Positions 1-8,039 of a DNA stretch of 40,874 nt are shown in pieces. Every line of letters starts with the position of its first letter. Position 1 is the stretch's first letter. The notes under the pieces were generated by a model. The model was given only the letters and a program-made list of their open reading frames with translations, was not told the DNA's origin and ran no database searches. The stretch is from SYFY01 sp031385325 (lineage in GTDB: Bacteria > Pseudomonadota > Gammaproteobacteria > Pseudomonadales > Azotimanducaceae): the NCBI GenBank assembly GCA_031385325.1, contig JANNBJ010000104.1, positions 1 through 40,874 on the forward strand, given 5' to 3'. Position numbers and translations under genes: made by a program.

Positions 1-147
1 CTACGCTGGGCAAAATTGCTGGCCGACCTGCGTGTCGCCGGTCGAAGCATGCCGATCAAAGACAGTCTCGTTGCAGCGACTGCTCTCACATACGATCTGA
101 CCATCGTCACTCGCAATCGTTGCGATTTCGAAAACGCGGGCGTCTGA
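1..147 (+). CDS. PIN-domain protein, VapC-type toxin (3' end only)
   Basis: Only the last 48 codons are in the window; the reading frame is open from base 1 to a TGA at 145-147. The piece contains IKDSLVAATAL followed by LTIVTRNRCDFENAGV. These match the last acidic helix and the final TRN-x-DF strand of PIN-domain ribonucleases of the VapC type. Known members cut RNA with Mg2+ held by a cluster of acidic residues; the D of KDSLVA and the D of CDFENAG would be two of them. A cognate antitoxin, if present, lies upstream of the window. Whether the gene is intact cannot be judged. Confidence 0.75.
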   Translation, partial: LRWAKLLADLRVAGRSMPIKDSLVAATALTYDLTIVTRNRCDFENAGV

Positions 148-251
148 CTCATCGACCCATTTGCGTGACACTGCGATCAGATCGTGAACTGCCTCCTCCA
201 CGGCCGGTGATGACAGCGGAAACAATCCTCAGGAAGCTCCAGGCCTATCCA

Positions 252-263
252 TCCGTTAACGGA
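252..263. promoter_or_regulatory. 12-bp perfect palindrome upstream of cyclase remnant
   Basis: TCCGTTAACGGA is a perfect 12-bp palindrome lying 33 bases before the ATG of the cyclase pseudogene at 296. It could be an operator half-site pair or chance. No second copy was noticed nearby, and no clear -35/-10 pair can be assigned. Confidence 0.25.
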
Positions 264-295
264 CTTCGAGGGCAAAACAAAGAGGCAATCACTGC

Positions 296-1191
296 ATGAA
301 CTGTTCAAGCTGTAGTCATACGAATCCAGCCGCCGCACGTTTTTGCAATGGTTGCGGCGCAGCACTCACCCCTCGTTGTTCGAGCTGCAACAGCGAAAAT
401 CCAGCGGGTGCACGCTTCTGTAATGGTTGCGGTGTAACACTTGGGATGGCCGCCACGGCCACGGCCACGGCCCCGGTTACAGGCCCCTCAGCTCCAACCC
501 TACCGACTCAATCACGAGATGCGCGCAGCTATACCCCCAAACACCTCGCCGACAAGATCCTGCAGTCGCGCTCGGCGTTGGAAGGCGAGCGCAAACAGGT
601 GACGGTGCTATTCGCGGATGTGAAGGGCTCGATGGAACTGGCAGAACAGCTCGATCCCGAGGAATGGCACTCAATACTCGAACGCTTCTTCGCGATCCTG
701 ACCGAAGGCGTGCACCGCTTCGAAGGCACGCCCAACGGGCATGTTACGCGGCACTGACAATGCGGGACGCGTTGCGAGACTTTGCACGCGAGATCAAGCG
801 TCAGCACGGCCTCGACTTTGCGACACGCATCGGTATCAACTCCGGTGACGTGGTGGTGGTGCGCATTGGTGATGACCTGCGCATGGACTACACCGCACAA
901 GGCCACACCGTAGGTCTGGCGCAGCGTATGGAGAGTCTTGCTACCGGTGGTGGCATCTATGTGAGTGCGAATACGGCGACGTTGGCCCAGGGTTACCTCG
1001 CCCTGGACGATCTTGGCGTTTTCACGTTAAAGGGGGTCAACGAGCCGATGCATGTATTCGAGGATGTAACGAGGACACACCTCGTCGATGCACGGTCCAG
1101 CATCCTCAAGCATCAAGCGGATCGACGGGCGAAGCGCCTCAAGTGCAAGTTGCCGCAAGTTGAGTGCCTGATTCAGAAAACAGCCCATTGA
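296..1191 (+). pseudogene. zinc-ribbon class III adenylate/guanylate cyclase regulator, broken copy 1
   Basis: The N-terminus carries two zinc ribbons (CSSCSHTNPAAARFCNGCG and CSSCNSENPAGARFCNGCG), then the class III cyclase start VTVLFADVKGSMELAEQL with its first metal-binding Asp. At about 735 the frame breaks. Compared with copy 2 at 1918, about 67 bases are missing, which removes the segment around TGDGIMALFGAP with the second metal site and shifts the frame. The rest of the cyclase domain (RIGINSGDVVV, MDYTAQGHTVGLAQRMES) continues in another frame to a stop at 1191. The ATPase and TPR parts usual in this family are absent. Known full-length relatives are cytosolic multidomain signalling proteins of about 1,000 residues. 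This copy cannot make an active cyclase. It lies directly upstream of vapBC. Confidence 0.85.
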
Positions 1192-1247
1192 CCGCAATCG
1201 AGACCAAGGCATAGGCTTAGGCATATGCCATCAATGCTGGGATTTGA

Positions 1248-1487
1248 ATGACGCAGGAACGACATGTCCGACTGTTTCGCAATGGCCGTAACCAGGCGTT
1301 ACGGATTCCCCGTGAGTTCGAGCTCGAAGGCGATGAGGCGATCTTGCGCAAGGAAGGAGACCGCCTGATCGTGGAACCGTTGCGAAAGGGAAGGCTCATG
1401 GCTTTGCTTCACAGTCTCGCGCCCATGGAAGAGTCGCTCCCTGATATCGATGAGGAACTGCCCCCTCTCGACGAAATAAAGCTCTGA
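1248..1487 (+). CDS. vapB: VapB-type antitoxin (AbrB/SpoVT swapped-hairpin fold)
   Basis: 79 residues. The N-terminal half, VRLFRNGRNQALRIPREFEL, is the swapped-hairpin DNA-binding signature of VapB antitoxins. It is followed by EGDEAILRKEGDRLIVEP. The acidic C-terminal tail (MEESLPDIDEELPPLDEIKL) is the kind of segment that wraps around and inhibits a PIN toxin. The stop is two bases before the GTG of vapC, so the pair is one transcription unit. In this family the antitoxin, alone or with toxin, represses its own promoter by binding upstream; the 56-base gap after the cyclase remnant would hold that promoter. Function is assigned by family and by pairing with vapC. Confidence 0.9.
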   Translation: MTQERHVRLFRNGRNQALRIPREFELEGDEAILRKEGDRLIVEPLRKGRLMALLHSLAPMEESLPDIDEELPPLDEIKL

Positions 1488-1489
1488 CA

Positions 1490-1921
1490 GTGGCGCTCAA
1501 GTACCTGCTCGACACCAACATCATTTCGGACCTGATGCGCTCACCTTCGGGCGTGGTCAGCCGGCGCATCGCCGATGTGGGTGAGGATTCCATCTGCACC
1601 AGCATCATCGTTGCCGCAGAGCTGCGTTTCGGAGCCACAAAGTCGGCGAGCGCGTCGCTCATCGAGCGCGTTGAACTGATTCTCTCAGCGATCGATACGC
1701 TCCCGCTCGAGCCGCCTGCAGACCGGCACTATGCCGCGATTCGATGGACCTTGAGTCAGCAGGGTGCTCTGATCGGGCCTAATGACCTTCTGATTGCTGC
1801 GCACGCTCTGGCCCTCGAACTTACCGTTGTAACCGCGAACGAGCGAGAGTTTGGCAGGGTGCCCGGGCTGAAGGTCGAGAACTGGCTGGCGAGCCCCGCC
1901 GCAACGGATCCACAGCGATGA
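1490..1921 (+). CDS. vapC: VapC-type PIN-domain ribonuclease toxin
   Basis: 143 residues, a full-length PIN domain. Acidic residues expected for metal binding are visible: D8 in YLLDTNIISD, E44 in VAAELRFG and D99 in GPNDLLIAAHA, with the closing strand VVTANEREFGRV. Known VapC toxins cleave tRNA or rRNA and block translation when freed from VapB. The start is GTG at 1490, two bases after the vapB stop, so translation is probably coupled. The stop overlaps the ATG of the following cyclase remnant (ATGA at 1918-1921). The toxin looks intact although both neighbours are decayed cyclase genes. A specific RNA target cannot be read from sequence. Confidence 0.92.
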   Translation: MALKYLLDTNIISDLMRSPSGVVSRRIADVGEDSICTSIIVAAELRFGATKSASASLIERVELILSAIDTLPLEPPADRHYAAIRWTLSQQGALIGPNDLLIAAHALALELTVVTANEREFGRVPGLKVENWLASPAATDPQR

Positions 1922-3436
1922 ACTGCGCCCACTGCGGCCACACCAATCCCGACCGTGCCCGATTCTGTCTTGAGTGTGGTACGCCGATGACACCGCGCTG
2001 CACGAGTTGTGGGACAGAACTGCCATCCGGCGCGAAATTCTGCCTCGAGTGTGGCACCGCCGTGGCAGGTGCTGCGTCACCAGGGCACGCAGTAGTCGGT
2101 CTCGTGCGTACATCGACGTCTTACACACCGAAGCACCTCGCTGACAAGATCCTTCAGTCGCGCTCCGCCCTTGAAGACGAACGCAAGCAGGTCACCGTGT
2201 TGTTTGCCGATGTGAAAGGTTCGATGGAACTTGCCGGACAACTCGACCCTGAAGAGTGGCACCAGATCCTCGAACGCTTCTTCGCGATATTGACCGAAGG
2301 CGTGCACCGCTTCGAAGGCACGGTGAACCAGTACACCGGCGACGGCATCATGGCGCTGTTCGGGGCGCCGATTGCGCATGAAGACCACGCACGGCGGGCG
2401 TGTTATGCCGCGCTGCATCTGCAGGAGAGCTTGCGTGGTTATGCCAACGAACTGCGTTTGCAGCGTGGCTTCAATTTCTCGACGCGAATCGGCCTCAACT
2501 CCGGCGAAGTCATCGTCGGCAAGATCGGTGATGACCTGCGCATGGACTATACGGCGCAGGGGCAGACAGTCGGACTCGCCGCACGCATGGAGCAGATCGC
2601 CGAGCCGGGCAAGATCTATCTGACCGCTCATACCGCTGGCCTCGTCGACGGTTACTTCGCACTGAACAGCCTCGGTGACATGACGATCGAAGGCCGCGGC
2701 AACCCGATCGGCCGCCGCGATGGCGGCGGCTTCATCACTGCTCGGTTATGACGCCGGATCCTTCCTGCCCGGCGAAAGAGGTTGGGTTGCACAGATGGAA
2801 GGCCGCACTGACGACGCGTTGATACTGCTGACGCAGGGGATGGAGCTGGCGAGGCAGCGGGGTGCACAGGAAGTGCTGGGATGGTTGCTGTGTTACACCA
2901 CGTTGGCTTGCCTGGATGCGGGCGATCTCGCTCGGGCCCGGCGTCACGCACAGGAAAGCCTTGAACTCGCGCGGCGGGTCGACAACCCACAGAATTACGT
3001 GCAAGCCTGTTGGTCGATGAACCTCACGCTGATGCGCACCGGGGAGACAGATGCCGCGGCTGCATTTGCTGAGGAGTGGCTGCAGCTGGCTCCCAAGGTC
3101 ACGGCGATGAGCGCGCCCTGGGCTCGAAGCGTGCTTGCAGAACTACGCGGCCGACAGGGTGAATACACTCTGGCCGTCGCACTTGCCCAGCAGGCGCTCG
3201 CGGACGCGGATAGCCAGGCGTTGCCCATCGGCCGCATATGGACCTTGTTTGCCCTGGCCAGGATCACTTTCGGCCGCGGTGTTGAGGTGCACTTGTCAGA
3301 CGCGGAACTCGCCCAGGTGGAAGATTGGCTGCAGCAAGCCGAACAGGCTATCGACAGCACGGGTTATCGCGCTCGACTCCCGGAATTGCAGGAATTGCGC
3401 TCTGAGCTCGCGCGGCGGCGTGCAGCTGTTGTTTGA
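1918..3436 (+). pseudogene. zinc-ribbon class III cyclase/TPR regulator, broken copy 2
   Basis: The first frame (1918-2751) has two zinc ribbons and a complete-looking cyclase core with both metal sites (LFADVKGS and YTGDGIMALFGAP) plus MDYTAQGQTVGLAARME. After DMTIEGRGNPIG it runs into unrelated sequence and stops. From about 2720 a second frame reads as helical TPR-like repeats (GELARARRHAQESLELARR-type units, QGEYTLAVALAQQALADA) to a stop at 3436. In full-length relatives a large P-loop ATPase domain lies between these parts, so that domain has been deleted here and the junction is out of frame. The cyclase piece could still be translated as a truncated protein, as it keeps a normal start coupled to vapC by an ATGA overlap. 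Deletion is inferred by comparison with the family architecture. Confidence 0.8.
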
Positions 3437-3456
3437 AGTCACCGCGTCCCGCTGGC

Positions 3457-3804
3457 GTGAACCCGGCCGCCCCCAAACTCATTCGCAACGAAAAGATCCT
3501 GCCGATCTTCGAGCAGATGCAGCACACCCAACCTGTGCGCTCCTGCGCGTGGACTATTGCACCTACAGTAGTGCAAGCAGAGCGCCGACGGACCGTTCTG
3601 GTCGGTGATGGGTTATCAGGACATCATGGCGGTGGAGAAGAACCACCAGCAGTTCTCATCGAGAGTTCACCGCCGCTGAAACCGGCTCGCCCATCGTCGG
3701 GGGTAGGGAACAACGAATTGCCGGGCTACAGGAGTGTCTCGCCTACTCCCCTCTTCTCAAGAAGGAGCGTTGTAAATGCCCTGCCAAATTTGATCTGTTC
3801 ACGC
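3457..3804 (+). pseudogene. CYP153-type cytochrome P450 fossil
   Basis: This stretch aligns at DNA level with the intact P450 gene at 11186. GTGAACCCGGCCG and the following bases to about 3540 match 11226-11308. ACCGTTCTGGTCGGTGA onward matches 11334-11405. CTGAAACCGGCTCGCCCATC onward to 3804 matches 11735-11860. About 325 bases of the P450, roughly residues 73-181, are deleted between the second and third blocks, and small indels destroy the frame. The heme-binding end is absent. It is a decayed duplicate, not a functional gene. It sits between pieces of cyclase genes, so the zone was rearranged after duplication. Confidence 0.85.
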
Positions 3805-3810
3805 CGCAGC

Positions 3811-3886
3811 CCCCGAAGAATGGCAACATGACTTCGAACGCTTTTTCGCGATATTGACGGAAGGTGTGCACCGCTTCGAAGGCACC
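3811..3886 (+). pseudogene. third cyclase fragment (76 bp)
   Basis: The bases encode a piece equivalent to PEEWHQILERFFAILTEGVH plus RFEGT of copies 1 and 2, at high nucleotide identity with 2249-2325. It has no start, no frame context and ends abruptly after GGCACC. It begins directly after the P450 fossil. It shows that at least three copies or partial copies of this cyclase have existed in the first 4 kb. Confidence 0.75.
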
Positions 3887-3996
3887 GGGTTGAAGGTCAA
3901 ACCCGATTTGAGCTCGCCGTAGACTTTCTCATACGTGCAAGCCACAACGTTGGTAACTGCGTGCGAGACATCTGCGTCCGGTGCTACCATTGAGCG

Positions 3997-4026
3997 CAGA
4001 TCACGCACAACATCGGTCGTGATCTG
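3997..4026. promoter_or_regulatory. 9-bp inverted repeat in the leader of the exported coiled-coil gene
   Basis: CAGATCACG (3997-4005) and CGTGATCTG (4018-4026) form a perfect 9-bp inverted repeat with 12 bases between. It ends 34 bases before the ATG at 4061. It could be a regulator-binding site or an RNA hairpin in the 5' leader. A Shine-Dalgarno-like AGCGGAGGA follows, 8 bases before the ATG. Confidence 0.45.
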
Positions 4027-4060
4027 AGCCTATCGCCTGTCCCTCAGCGGAGGACAAGTC

Positions 4061-5437
4061 ATGAGGATCACATATTCCGGCATCACGCTCGCATGTGTCT
4101 TCGTGACTTGTTTCGGCGCACCATCCGTTCACGCCCTGAAGTACGTAGAGAACCTCGCAGACAATCCTGAGGCATCCCTTGAAAGCCGATTGGAACGGCT
4201 TGACCTTCGTCAGAGGAGGCAGATCGAACGCATGACGCGGATCGCGCAGGCCAGTACTGCGTTCGAGACCGCCATTGCGAAAGGCAATGCAGCCAATGTC
4301 AGGCTGCAGGCGCAGCAGGAACAATTTCAGCAATCCGTAGAGTCCACCACTGTTGCGGCGGCGCTGGGTGAAGGTGAACCACGTGGACTCTCATGGCTAT
4401 GTTCGCGTGCCCGGCAAGTCATTTCGACTTTGGAGAGAATAAAATCGGCAGCATCGCCAGCTTTGCAGGACTATCAGGCTGACATTCAAGACATTTCCCC
4501 CGGTAGTGAAAATGCAGCAGAAAACCTACTGCGGCGTGAGGTGGTGTTGTCCAATGCAATGGGCACGATTCTTCCATCTGCGGACGAACAGACGCAGCTC
4601 CGTCTGGATCTGAAAGAAATCGATCTCGGCTTGCAACATGCCTTAGGCAGTCGCAGTACCTTGCAGCTGATGGCGGATCCACTGATGCAGACGGCAACGG
4701 AAGTGATCACCGCAGCGGCGCGTCTACAGCAATCGGCGGACTCGCTCAAGGAAGACCTAACGACCGCGGTCGACGAGCAACAGAATATGCAGGTCGTGCT
4801 CGAATCAACGCGCCCACTGCTCGAGTATCCCGGTGAGATTGCCCTGCATGCGGCGCTCGAGAAGCGTCTGCGGGAGACGAGACCTGTGACGACAGATACT
4901 GAGGCAATGAGGCTGGTCGAGCAGACCAGGGAGGCCAGTACGCGTTGGCTTGCTGCAGGTGAAAGCGCTAACGCGTTGGTAAAAACAGGGGTCGCACCAT
5001 TGGCTTCAGCAGCCAGTGCCTGTGCCTACTCGAACGATCCAGTGCGGGATTTCGCTGCGGCGCGCGATACGGTACAAAAAAGTCTTGAAACGCAAATAGC
5101 ACAGGTTGAATCTGTCCTTGATGCGAAGTTGAACACCCTCGCCGGCTTGCAGCAGCAGGCTCAGGAAATTGCAGGGGACAATCGACGGACACTCGCCGAA
5201 CTGGACGTGAAAATAGAGACACTGCAAGTGCGACTTGATGCCGACAACGGACAGAACGTGCGGTGGCAGGCGATGCAGAACGAAGCCTTGAAGCTGCGTA
5301 ACGAAGCAGCCAAAGATGAAGCACTGATGCAGCAAGCAGAGCGTGAGTACGCTGCGCAAGCCGCTGAGGTCAAACGTCAGCGAGGTGTGATGCAGCAACT
5401 GCGCGGCAGATTGCTGGTGGGTATGACAGATCAGTAG
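4061..5437 (+). CDS. exported coiled-coil protein of unknown function (family A, copy 1)
   Basis: 458 residues. A Sec-type signal peptide is visible: short basic start MRITYSG, hydrophobic ITLACVFVTCFGA, probable cleavage near SVHA-LK. The mature part is almost entirely helix-forming, rich in A, Q, E and L, with long heptad-like stretches (about 65-95, 180-250, 330-450), so a periplasmic or surface coiled coil is likely. It shares with the minus-strand protein at 9160-10587 the motif RGLSWLCSRARQ (RGLSWYCAKVRQ there). It also shares a second single cysteine following LAS (LASAASACAYS against LASGVVSEAGGCKD). The two mature cysteines could form a disulfide. Start chosen at 4061 with AGCGGAGGA upstream. 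No known family is recognised. A structural or scaffold role with the neighbouring exported proteins is inference. Confidence 0.8.
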   Translation: MRITYSGITLACVFVTCFGAPSVHALKYVENLADNPEASLESRLERLDLRQRRQIERMTRIAQASTAFETAIAKGNAANVRLQAQQEQFQQSVESTTVAAALGEGEPRGLSWLCSRARQVISTLERIKSAASPALQDYQADIQDISPGSENAAENLLRREVVLSNAMGTILPSADEQTQLRLDLKEIDLGLQHALGSRSTLQLMADPLMQTATEVITAAARLQQSADSLKEDLTTAVDEQQNMQVVLESTRPLLEYPGEIALHAALEKRLRETRPVTTDTEAMRLVEQTREASTRWLAAGESANALVKTGVAPLASAASACAYSNDPVRDFAAARDTVQKSLETQIAQVESVLDAKLNTLAGLQQQAQEIAGDNRRTLAELDVKIETLQVRLDADNGQNVRWQAMQNEALKLRNEAAKDEALMQQAEREYAAQAAEVKRQRGVMQQLRGRLLVGMTDQ

Positions 5438-5541
5438 GCGCGGCAGCGGATCGTTGCCATCGGTTCACCGCGTTCTGCGCACGAATGCAGGTGTGGTCCA
5501 GGCGCTGCGTGATGGCGATCGACAGTAAGGGAGGCAATCGT

Positions 5542-6147
5542 ATGCATAGGTGGTTGATTCTGTGGTTGTTGCTGTGCAGCGGGATAGTGCAGGCACTGAC
5601 GCCTGAACAGCTCGAGGCTGCCAAAGAGGCAGCTCGCAAACGGGCGGCGGAATCGTCTGCAATCGATATCGATGCACCACCCGCCAGCAATGGTGGTGTC
5701 GCTGGAGGCACAGGCCCTGCAGCGGGAGGCGGCTGTTTGCCGGCCGGGCGCGATGGTCGTATTTCGTTGCTCGGTGTGCAGTCTGACATGGGCCCGGGAG
5801 AGTCCAGCCCCATGCAGCGGCTCGCGCCGGACAATCCGGCGATGCAGCCTGTGCTGGCTTTTGGCTGGCAGCTTGGCCTGACGGCACCGCCCAGTGGCGC
5901 CTCGCCGGAGATACAGGCGGCGTATGCGGCTGCCGGAGAACGCAAGAGCCTCGCAGATTACTACGAAGCTGTGCTGGGGCTGGCAAACATCGGGCGTGGG
6001 CCGTCCGAACGGCTGCTGAACGTACAGGATCCCTGGCCGGCGTTGCAGCGGGCCGCGCAGGCTCACGCCGAGTACCAGTCACTGACACGCCAGTACGCTG
6101 CCCTTGTGGAGGTCGCAGAAGAAGCAGGCAACAGGTGCCCACGATGA
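5542..6147 (+). CDS. small exported protein of unknown function
   Basis: 201 residues from the ATG at 5542, chosen because AAGGGAGG lies just upstream and the protein then begins with a clean signal peptide (MHRWLILWLLLCSGIVQALT). The frame is open further upstream to 5485, but that part adds no signal-like sequence. After cleavage near VQA-LT comes a charged helix (PEQLEAAKEAARKRAAE), a Gly/Ala/Pro-rich stretch at about 45-65, a cysteine in GGGCLPAGRDGRISLLG, and a helical C-terminal half ending NRCPR, giving two mature cysteines. The last codons overlap the next gene by ATGA. It is the first of three translationally coupled exported proteins. No known family recognised. Confidence 0.75.
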   Translation: MHRWLILWLLLCSGIVQALTPEQLEAAKEAARKRAAESSAIDIDAPPASNGGVAGGTGPAAGGGCLPAGRDGRISLLGVQSDMGPGESSPMQRLAPDNPAMQPVLAFGWQLGLTAPPSGASPEIQAAYAAAGERKSLADYYEAVLGLANIGRGPSERLLNVQDPWPALQRAAQAHAEYQSLTRQYAALVEVAEEAGNRCPR

Positions 6148-7109
6148 AAAAACTCAAATTCGTACTCGGGTATCTGATGGTCCTGTCGACGAGCGCAGTA
6201 ACGGCGCAGAGCCCATACCAGGACATCGCTGCCATAGAGACAGAGATGGCTCGTCAGCTCTGGATCAGCGATACGGTAATCGGCTATCACGATCTGGCAA
6301 ACCGCATCGGCATGCTGCAAGGTCAGATCGGCGTGGCCGAAGCCGATCAGCATATGAAATCACTCGGCGCCTGGTTCTTTCAGAACGAGGCGGGTGAGGC
6401 GCAACTTGCTGATGCAAGAAACCGCCTGAATGGTGCCATCGCCGGATACCTGGGGCAGGTTTCGCAGGCCGCATGGGGACAGAACTGGCCCTTCGGTGCT
6501 GAACAACAGGCCTACGCCCAGAGTGTGCTGACCGGCGTCAACAACTACTACCCGCAATTCCTCCAATACAACCTTGATCCGGCACCGTTGGTCATTCAGA
6601 TCGCGCTCGTGGCTGGTTGGGCACGCGGTGAGGTCGATATTGCCAATCCTTTTGCAGGCCATCTCGAGCGTGTTCGTGACGCCTATCAGGACGCGCGCAT
6701 TCGTACGCGGATTGCTGCTGCCCGCGCGCCGCTGCCAGCAGTAGGCGGAGGTGTCGCCGCCGGGCCTGCAACACCGGCCTACAGCCCGCCTCAGACTTAC
6801 ACGCCGCCGTTGCAGCCAGCTCCCGTGGAACAACCGCCGATACAGGTGGATGCGGGCGGGGATTTCTTCGATGCGTTGCGATCTGGCGGTTATGAAATGG
6901 ACGTTGATCGGCCCGGCATGGACATCCAATCCTTTGATCTTGAAGCAGACGATCCGGCGCTTTGCATGCAGGCGTGTACAGAAACTGCTGGCTGCCAGTC
7001 ATTTACCTACGTAAAACCGGGGGCACAAAGTTCTGGCGCGCGATGCTGGTTGAAAGGCGGGGTTCCGCCTGCAGTGCAAAATGGCTGCTGCATTTCCGGT
7101 GTGCCATGA
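6144..7109 (+). CDS. exported PAN/Apple-domain protein
   Basis: 321 residues from the ATG at 6144, which overlaps the previous stop (ATGA). A GTG at 6135 is possible but less likely. Signal peptide MKKLKFVLGYLMVLSTSAVTAQ. Residues about 25-200 form a helical domain without a recognised family. Residues about 205-240 are a Pro/Ala-rich linker (YSPPQTYTPPLQPAPVEQPP). The C-terminal ~80 residues match the bacterial PAN/Apple type: YEMDVDRPGMDIQSF, then LCMQACTETAGCQSFTYVKP, then RCWLKGGVPPAVQNGCC. The cysteines are in the usual places for disulfides. PAN domains bind proteins or carbohydrates outside the cytoplasm, so this is probably the ligand- or partner-binding member of the cluster. The last bases overlap the next gene by ATGA. 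Confidence 0.85.
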   Translation: MKKLKFVLGYLMVLSTSAVTAQSPYQDIAAIETEMARQLWISDTVIGYHDLANRIGMLQGQIGVAEADQHMKSLGAWFFQNEAGEAQLADARNRLNGAIAGYLGQVSQAAWGQNWPFGAEQQAYAQSVLTGVNNYYPQFLQYNLDPAPLVIQIALVAGWARGEVDIANPFAGHLERVRDAYQDARIRTRIAAARAPLPAVGGGVAAGPATPAYSPPQTYTPPLQPAPVEQPPIQVDAGGDFFDALRSGGYEMDVDRPGMDIQSFDLEADDPALCMQACTETAGCQSFTYVKPGAQSSGARCWLKGGVPPAVQNGCCISGVP

Positions 7110-7945
7110 CCTTCATCCGCCTCGTGCTCGGGTGCATGTCAATCGTCGCCTGCCATTACGCGGGCGCGACGACGTGTGCGGACTACATGAGCCAAATGCA
7201 GCTTTTGCACAGTCAAGTGCAGGTTGTAATCGGCGAAGCGGTAAAAAACGGGCAAAATCTGAGCGGGCCTGAGTGTCGGTTCCGCAGCGACCCCTGGAGC
7301 GTGCGTACTGCGAAACATGAAGCCTGGTGCACCAGTCAAAGTGCTGCCACGATTGACGCGCGACTTTCTGCCATGGCGACCGAACTGAGCACGTGCAAGA
7401 CGTTTCTGCAGCCACGGAATCAATCTGTTAGGACACATAACACGCTGCCCGCGGAACCACACATGGATGTAGCACCGAAGGTGACGATCAACTTCGACGG
7501 GCTGCCGCTGGGTCCGGTGAGCAATACTGCATTCGCCACGCCCGGAGTCCTGTTGAGCGCGACCCCATCAGTGCCGGCTGTTTACGCTGCAGAACCGGCG
7601 ATGCGGCTGCCAGCAGGACGGCGATCCGTACTGTTGATCGGTGGAGGTCGGGAAACAACGCTGAACGTTGGTTTTGAAGCACCTGTGCGCAGTTTCGCTG
7701 TAACGCGGATCGGCACCGCGAACGGCGCTTCCACGCCCACCTGGCGGATGGATGCTTTCGATGCAGCAGGCAGACTACAGAGCTCCACAGGCGAAGAGCA
7801 CGGACTGCCAGCAGCGCCACAGACCTTTGTGGTGAGCGGGAATGCTATCGCCTATGTGGTGTTGACCACGGACAATCGGTTCGGTGAAGGGACCTGGGCG
7901 ACGTGGAACTCTTTGCCAATTGCGGCGTTCGAGTATTCGCGTTAG
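7106..7945 (+). CDS. four-cysteine exported protein or lipoprotein with beta-rich tail (family B, copy 1)
   Basis: 279 residues from the ATG at 7106, which overlaps the preceding stop (ATGA). The open frame extends to 6962, but that part lies inside the PAN gene. The N-terminus MTFIRLVLGCMSIVACHYAGA has a possible lipobox (IVAC). The next ~75 residues hold the pattern C-x2-YM, GPECRFR, DPWS, AKHEAWC-x-SQ and a last C. The minus-strand protein at 8040-9074 has the same pattern (C-x2-YM, GPNCRFR, EAWS, AKHTAWC-x-SQ). The C-terminal ~150 residues look like a beta-sandwich (NFDGLPLGPVSN, FATPGVLLSA, FAVTRIGTANG) resembling surface-exposed carbohydrate-binding-like domains; this resemblance is loose. 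Function unknown; extracytoplasmic location is likely. Confidence 0.75.
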   Translation: MTFIRLVLGCMSIVACHYAGATTCADYMSQMQLLHSQVQVVIGEAVKNGQNLSGPECRFRSDPWSVRTAKHEAWCTSQSAATIDARLSAMATELSTCKTFLQPRNQSVRTHNTLPAEPHMDVAPKVTINFDGLPLGPVSNTAFATPGVLLSATPSVPAVYAAEPAMRLPAGRRSVLLIGGGRETTLNVGFEAPVRSFAVTRIGTANGASTPTWRMDAFDAAGRLQSSTGEEHGLPAAPQTFVVSGNAIAYVVLTTDNRFGEGTWATWNSLPIAAFEYSR

Positions 7946-7974
7946 GCGAAAAGTCCCTGGTCAACGTGGTCTTC

Positions 7975-7994
7975 AAGCGGGCACCTGACCGCTT
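7975..7994 (+). terminator. possible hairpin between convergent genes
   Basis: AAGCGG and CCGCTT form a 6-bp stem around an 8-base loop, 30 bases after the stop at 7945 and between convergent genes. There is no clear T-run afterwards, so it is only a weak terminator candidate. Confidence 0.3.
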
Positions 7995-8039
7995 CTCCCG
8001 TAGAAGCACGTGCGAGCGAAGGGTTTCGGTTCGAGACAG

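Noticed and set aside
427..757. First half of the plus-strand frame that starts at 427
   Set aside because: It is a shifted reading of the zinc-ribbon/cyclase start; only its part after about 740 is the true continuation of the cyclase.
6962..7105. Extended N-terminus of the family B protein
   Set aside because: It overlaps the PAN gene out of frame, while the ATG at 7106 gives a signal peptide and an ATGA overlap like its upstream neighbour.
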